From Stichopus chloronotus (Eukaryota > Echinodermata > Holothuroidea > Aspidochirotida > Stichopodidae): 64,000 nucleotides of DNA. Positions 59,401 to 64,000 of this stretch are shown here, piece by piece. The notes under the pieces are model-generated. The model had not been told where the DNA came from and did no database searches. It was given only the letters and a program-made list of their open reading frames with translations. The first letter of the stretch is position 1. Each line of letters opens with the position of its first letter. Made by a program: the position numbers and the translations under genes. The stretch lies in the NCBI GenBank assembly GCA_021234535.1, contig CM037848.1:10430444-10494443 (forward strand). Direction: 5' to 3'.

Positions 59401-61431
59401 GATATTGCACTTTTCACGATATTTCTTGCAATTGGTACGGTAGAGAAACTAAATTGTGTTCATCGAATGGATAAGGGGCAACCTGCACTATGAACAACGT
59501 TAATTGCTGTGTATGTTACAAGTATACAAGGTTTTTAAACTATGACCTCTATTGACCTCCATAAAAAATTACAGAAATTATCTGCTCATGAAGCGCTGCA
59601 GTACCAGTGTGACCAGTAGGAAGTTCCAGCAGCATTCAGTTGCTGAGATATCTTGCTTAGTAAATTTTCAGACTTTAACATCTGGTGACCTCAAATGACC
59701 TTTGACCTTCATGAAAAACAATAGGGATCATCTATTTACAGTACAATGGATAACCAAAACATAATATTCGAATTTCCAGCAACTTTCCCTTATTGAAATA
59801 TTGTGTCAAGAATGACAGAAATTATCTACCGATCAAGGGCTACCAATGTGACATGTACGAAGTTCTAGCAACATTCAGTTGCTGAGATATCTCCCTTAAA
59901 TGGGAAATAGGGCATTTATAATATACCAACATGACATACAAAGAACATAACTGAAATAATTGTTAAACCATTCTGTCTCATCACTAAACATCTCCAAAAG
60001 CTTCATCTCCTCAAAAAATTATGCATGTGATTAGTTACAGATGATGCATCATTTTAATTTTGAAAAGTTTGGGCGAACAAATTACTGTTGAGCAACGAAT
60101 AACTGAATTTCTATCTGTGAGAAACTTAGTACTTTAAGAGAATGCTACTGTCCTTCCTTATTTTGAATAATCTTTCATTCTATGTCCATTAACATTGGTT
60201 TTAAAAATATACGGTTGTTTTATGTAAAACAAACACCTTATTTCCCTTTGAAGTTCTGATGACCTCAAATGACCTTTATGAAAAACAGTAGAGATAATCT
60301 ACTTACAATGGACAACCTACACACCAACTTTGAAGTTCGGGCACCTTTCCATTCTTGATATATTGTGTTAACAAGCCAGGGCATCACATGCACACACACA
60401 CATATACACCATCATGACCATATAGATTCCTTGCCTTCCTTCGGCAAGGAATAACAAAAAAACTAAGTTCTCATCCCCGCCTGCACAAATTTTTCCGCCC
60501 ACATGAATTTTTTTTTTTTTAGATATCAAAAGTAGGACTTTTAACCGAAAATGTCATGTTACAACCACAGAAGATGGGAATAACTCTCTAAGCCTTTAGG
60601 ATGACTTTGCAACATAGCACTCATTGAATTTGACAGAGTGAAGCATGTGAAGAAAACACATTTTGAATGTACATGTTATTTATCACCCAATAGGTTTAAA
60701 TTTAATGCACTATAGTATAATGTAGGTTCTACCGTTTAAACAGAGCTATCATCACTGTTCAATGTCGATGCGATCGTAAGAGGAGGGGCAGACAGCCATT
60801 TCTGATTTAGCTTTTGTTATCTGTTAGACCTTTGTACTCACAAGGACACAAACTGTACAATACATGCGCTATGGCTACTGCATTGGACAGCGTAACTGTG
60901 CGAATACAACGCCCTACCTAAAAGCACCCTAAAAAATTCAGTTTTAGTGAACAAGTGTCTTACATCAAGGTACTCTTAATCTGACTCTAAAAGTGGTGGA
61001 CCAGTTGCGGTGACTGAAACTTCAGAATCTCAGTGGTGGCTGGCTGTAAGTGTTAGGGATGTTGTAAGTTGTAACCACTTAACCAGTGCCAGTGGTATGG
61101 CTGGGCGATACTTACTAAACACTAGCCTAACTCGGATTGACAATATTACGTTCTCTTAATATAAGCAGTAATGTTCATACCATGTTTGAATCTAGCAGTG
61201 TAACAGATGTAGGGGCTGGTCTATTAACAAGTATACATAACAACATCTAGGCTAGCCTTACTGGTCAGTGCCATGCCCATGGACTATGGCCTGGCTTAGC
61301 CTAACTTTTCATCCATGGATACTAAGGCGTTAGGTTTGCTTAAATTGCAGCTGCAAGGAAATAGAAGGAAGAATTATTGACGACAATCTTACAACATCCA
61401 TGTCTTCGTCTGCTTTACTTTCGGTTAACAT
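44394..61431 (-). CDS. ARMC8: ARMC8, armadillo repeat-containing protein 8, CTLH/GID ubiquitin ligase scaffold (18 coding exons)
   Basis: Minus-strand coding exons in order: 61431-61393, 57398-57325, 57143-57072, 56522-56380, 56204-56107, 55973-55800, 54566-54491, 54219-54129, 53929-53869, 53678-53502, 52938-52846, 52048-51966, 51511-51430, 49664-49575, 49098-48856, 47151-46960, 45670-45504, 44427-44394. All have GT..AG sites and compatible phases, summing to 662 residues; human isoforms are about 660-673. Family-typical stretches include [16 protein letters not shown] (exon 4), ACLRFLRTM (5), [20 protein letters not shown] (10), [20 protein letters not shown] (12-13), [11 protein letters not shown] (14), [18 protein letters not shown] (15), [17 protein letters not shown] (16), [12 protein letters not shown] (17) and KTALQQFAQ at the end. 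It is an all-helical armadillo solenoid. Known of the family: ARMC8 joins the substrate receptor GID4 to the RanBP9/TWA1 core of the CTLH E3 ligase and is linked to alpha-catenin turnover. The first exon ([13 protein letters not shown]) is chosen by phase, donor and position, and is the least certain part. Confidence 0.93.
45968..45983 (+). repeat. C16 homopolymer tract in ARMC8 intron 16
   Basis: Sixteen C followed by seven A, about 300 bases 5' (in transcript sense) of ARMC8 exon 17. On the transcribed RNA it is a G run. Confidence 0.9.
47270..47570. repeat. GGTTGTCC short repeats with palindrome
   Basis: Repeated gttgtcct/gttgtcca with aaaatttggttgtcc units, including the palindrome gttgtccaaaggacaac near 47502-47520, in ARMC8 intron 15. 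Origin unclear. Confidence 0.45.
48180..48542. mobile_element. Inverted-repeat miniature element, copy 2 (about 362 bp)
   Basis: The ends are ttgaagctggaatatgagtt and aactcatattccagtttcaa. It is in opposite orientation to the copy at 43579-43943 and more diverged at its borders, in ARMC8 intron 15. Being inverted and 4.6 kb apart, the two copies could pair in the ARMC8 pre-mRNA. Confidence 0.75.
53025..53280 (-). other. Less AT-rich open segment with CxxC pair in ARMC8 intron 10
   Basis: Minus-strand open text of 71 residues (53240-53025) reads [20 protein letters not shown] then [20 protein letters not shown]. The C-x-x-C followed 11 residues later by a further Cys hints at a small metal-binding fold. 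It is not part of ARMC8 by homology or phase. It may be a mobile-element fragment; I do not recognise the family. Confidence 0.25.
55140..55345. repeat. A-rich low-complexity tract (ATTACAA/ACAAA units)
   Basis: Long run of caattaca, tacaaacaaaa and similar units in ARMC8 intron 6. It may be the expanded tail of an old retroposon; no body is recognisable. Confidence 0.7.
56213..56290 (+). repeat. AAC/AAT trinucleotide microsatellite
   Basis: Interrupted aacaacaacaataataatagc units immediately upstream (transcript sense) of ARMC8 exon 5. On the pre-mRNA this is a GTT/ATT-rich tract close to the acceptor tattttgtaccag. Confidence 0.8.
57399..61392 (-). other. ARMC8 intron 1
   Basis: A 4.0 kb intron, the gene's largest. 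It contains the second copy of the hairpin-capped AGGTCA repeat (59530-60455, inverted) and otherwise AT-rich sequence. An extra 5' exon here cannot be excluded. Confidence 0.6.
59530..60455 (-). mobile_element. Hairpin-capped repeat with AGGTCA-rich units (copy 2, inverted)
   Basis: It ends at about 60430-60453 with the hairpin attccttgcc-loop-ggcaaggaat, next to a cacacacacatatacac run. Reading inward on the minus strand it has the same parts as copy 1: gttaacacaatatatcaagaatgg, gtgtgtaggttgtcc, gtagattatctctactg, then aggtcatttgaggtcatcag. The perfect DR1 site is at 59696-59708. About four to five diverged units remain. Confidence 0.6.
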
Positions 61432-61937
61432 TCTGTTCGAACAAAATAGGAATGATCTTTGTGTCTTGACAACAAAATTGACGTTAGGCTAGGTCCCTCT
61501 CAAGACTGGAGACAAGAGTTAAGTCTCACTACTCTCAGCTCTTCTTTGAAACTGCTTCACTTCTGTCACTTCGCAAAGGCATGGGGATTTGGAGCTTGTA
61601 CGAAAATGCGAAAGTTGTCGTTTAGTTGGATGATATCCTAACACCGAAGTCACGTATGTTATTGTTATCATTATAAGTGACAAAATTGATATATCATTTT
61701 GGCGACAACACGAATGGCAACATACTGACATATGACTATGACAGCCTCCTAACGTAACTAAGTAATGGATCATAGCCTAATTGTTAAAAGTGCATAACGT
61801 AGTAACGTAACCATAAACGTAGGCTAGTGTTACCACCACACTGCTAGCGACAGTGCAGCAACTAGACTGAGTATCTCGTGTGTACACTGTACATGGGCGG
61901 TAAAGTTTTTGAACGTCAATGTGGTGGCGCTTTCAAA
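61432..61937. promoter_or_regulatory. Likely shared promoter region of ARMC8 (minus) and a divergent gene (plus)
   Basis: The two start codons face away from each other 506 bases apart. There is no TATA box. A YY1-like element (AAAATGGCGGCC, 61935-61946) overlaps the plus-strand start codon, a common position for such sites in housekeeping genes. Transcription starts are not determined. Confidence 0.5.
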
Positions 61938-62119
61938 ATGGCGGCCTCCTGTCGAATACTTATTACCTCCTTTGTCCACACAACTAGACCAACATTCGTT
62001 TCCTTAAATGCTGTTTTATTACCCTCGATTAACTGTAACTGGAATTCGTGCCGTTTTCGCAGCGTTTTTCTCCCACCAGTGGAACAGATACGTCACTCAG
62101 AACATTTTTTTGCCAATCG
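61938..62119 (+). CDS. First coding exon of a divergent gene with mitochondrial-presequence-like N-terminus
   Basis: The ATG at 61938 sits in strong context (caaaATGGCGG). It opens 60 codons plus two bases, ending at a donor (CG then gtaatg). An upstream in-frame ATG at 61878 also exists but has weaker context. The peptide begins MAASCRILITSFVHTTRPTF and is rich in Arg, Ser and Thr with almost no acidic residues over the first 45, as in mitochondrial targeting sequences. It ends in PPVEQIRHSEHFFANR. Later exons are outside the window or not recognised, so the product is unknown. Confidence 0.5.
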
Positions 62120-64000
62120 GTAATGCAGCTACAGTTACACTATTATCACTACTAACTTAGACTAGGCTCACACTGTAGGCCTAGTAGTAGTTTGGACATT
62201 TGATAATAATAAGGCCTTGGCTACATTGGGAGTTAGATAGCTCAGCCTTAGGCTATACCATGCAGTGACAACAGTTAAGTTTAGGTGTTGTGTTTACAGT
62301 TGGTAATGTTAGGCTACTCCTAAAGTAGCCCATGTACAGGGCAGTGTGTTATGTAACTTATGTTACAGTACACATCACTGCTCTTGTGCCGCAAACAAAA
62401 ATTTTTAACCCACTTAAGTTTCCCAGTCCCACCTACAGTACGGTATGACTATGAATCACACACTTCAAAATTACAACTCACGCTCACATGCAAAGTATGG
62501 TAACACAATTACATCCCTTATTTAGTAATTTTTGGAGGGAAAAACTGAAGGATTTTCCCAAAAATTCAGCTTGTAAAACTCCAGTTACGTCACTAGCAGT
62601 AGCACTGCAGTAGTTGTTTGCACTGACCTGAACTGCAGTTTTCATGGTGCACCAGTACCATGGAAAACTGTATTGAATAGGCTTTTGTTGCTACCTATGT
62701 GCGTAGCATGTATTCGAACCCATGGTTCTGCACATCACTCTCTTATACAATATGGCATAGAGGCTGCATATCAAAAGTTGCCTTAAACTTTGCTTACAAA
62801 TCTAATTTTCATTTTCTGTCCCTGTTTTGTGGTCATGAAAATTTTTATGTAATATGACGGCATATGCGTTGAATTATGAAACAGAAAATGATGCAGGAAT
62901 GGGATACTGTAGCTAATTGGAATTAATCTCCTATTTTCATGCAGCGAAGTTGGAAAGTAACCTGTACGTATTTTCCCGGTTGAAGATAGAATGCAATGGA
63001 AAAGCACATTTTGACACTTTGTGACAGCTGCAAAGGGAGAATCACCTCATGATATTTCGTGCTCTCTGGGCCATGTGGGGTGTCCAGGATGTTTGGTTCA
63101 AGGTGACATGTGGGCCCTATGGACCATTTTACATTTTCTGCAAAGTGCTTTTTCTCCTACAGATTGCATCTACAATATAAATGCTTGTCATCAAGATGTG
63201 TTGTTAGTGTTCATGAATTTTGGTCCAAGGTACTATGGACTAATTGCCCATTTTATGACATTCTGCAGGATGCTTCTGTTTCTACAGATTCCCTTTGACG
63301 ATGTTGATACTACGTGTCTTATCGATACTCAGGTGGCACTTTGGGGTGTTCAGGAAGTTTTGGTCCAAATTTCAAGGAGGGCCCTAGGGTCCATCTTGCA
63401 AAATATTGCAAAATACCTCTTTCCTGTAATTAATGGTACAGTATTTAACAGAGTTTACAGCATCCTACAGACTGTCATGTACAATCTTAACAATTTTTCA
63501 TAATGATTCTTTGTTAATGATCTGTTTGCAGTATGAAAGAAGTCTACTTGGTCCATGGTCCAGTGTGGATCCTTTGGCCTATTTTACAAAATCCTGCAAA
63601 ATGCTTAGATCCTCTTACAGATTGCCATACTGTACATGTGTACAATACTGTATTTTGATGGTTTGTCATTATGATACTGTGTTAGTGGCACCTTATAAGC
63701 ATGTACGTACATGTACATAAATTTTGGGTCTATTAAAAGGCTGAAGATGGCCAGGCCCTCAGGCAGTGTGATTCTCTCAGGGTCAGTGGTTACTGAGATT
63801 TGTAAATGTCATTAAACATTAATGCTGTGATCTTTTAAGATGCTGCAGTAATGCTTTTAAGACAGGATATTCTTAATTTTGTGTAAGAGGGAGACCTTAC
63901 TAATTGAAATTTCCTCATACACTAGTTGCACATGACTTATCTGACATGTAGGCCTAATCGCCCTAAGGAGTTTTGTCTTCTGATAAATGTATGATATAAT
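62120..64000 (+). other. Putative intron 1 of the divergent gene
   Basis: No further coding exon is evident before the window ends. It includes the diverged tandem repeat at 63030-63700. Confidence 0.4.
63030..63700. repeat. Diverged tandem repeat, four units of about 125-185 bases
   Basis: Units share tgtggggtgtccaggatgtttgg-like text, ggtccatggaccattttaca, aaatcctgcaaaatgctt, tcctacagattgccat and tcattatgatactgtgttagtg. The cctacagattgc anchor falls near 63155, 63282, 63463 and 63618. The 160-residue open frame over it is a by-product of the repeat. Confidence 0.65.

Noticed and set aside
62700..62730. Possible tRNA T-arm (ggttcgaata on the minus strand)
   Set aside because: No matching acceptor stem, D-arm or anticodon arm could be folded around it.
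63021..63503. 160-residue plus frame considered as a later exon of the divergent gene
   Set aside because: It covers several diverged tandem units; the frame is a by-product and has no recognisable domain.

Overview
The window is animal nuclear DNA: AT-rich, with intron-rich genes, GT..AG splice sites, long introns and much repeat debris. No bacterial, organellar or viral gene block is visible. The IgGFc-binding-type extracellular gene, the repeats built on AGGTCA half-sites and the intron-rich conserved genes suggest a deuterostome invertebrate. An echinoderm, perhaps a sea cucumber, is my best guess, but this is inference and no marker gene settles it.

Layout. Positions 1-9340 are an accessory, repeat-dominated region on the minus-strand side. 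It holds a duplicated block (offset about 7.09 kb) carrying a proline/glycine/cysteine-rich exon, open in one copy and broken by stops in the other. It also holds three decayed tails of a non-LTR retrotransposon reverse transcriptase and four blocks of a degenerate minisatellite. Positions 9340-19050 are mostly featureless, apart from a compact foldback element at 18082-18215. Positions 19147-20467 (minus) hold a large exon for an IgGFc-binding-protein N-terminal-type domain. A possible small terminal exon lies at 22440-22695 (minus).

Positions 23966-38598 (plus) hold a complete GMPPA gene, the regulatory subunit of GDP-mannose pyrophosphorylase. It reconstructs in phase from 11 coding exons into about 422 residues. 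Its last exon is present twice (36539-36639 and 38498-38598). Both copies have an acceptor, the same phase, the same length and a stop, so the gene appears to have two mutually exclusive C-termini. A 67-bp tandem repeat lies between them.

Positions 44394-61431 (minus) hold a complete ARMC8 gene, the armadillo-repeat scaffold of the CTLH/GID ubiquitin ligase. It reconstructs in phase from 18 coding exons into about 662 residues. GMPPA and ARMC8 are convergent. The 5.8 kb between their stops holds a hairpin-capped tandem repeat rich in nuclear-receptor-like DR1 sites, and one copy of a 365-bp inverted-repeat element whose sister copy lies in an ARMC8 intron.

About 0.5 kb upstream of ARMC8, in divergent orientation, a YY1-like ATGGCGGC start opens a first exon with a mitochondrial-presequence-like N-terminus (61938-62119, plus). 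The rest of that gene runs out of the window through an intron containing a diverged tandem repeat. GMPPA and ARMC8 are unrelated housekeeping genes that happen to be neighbours; no operon-like logic applies.
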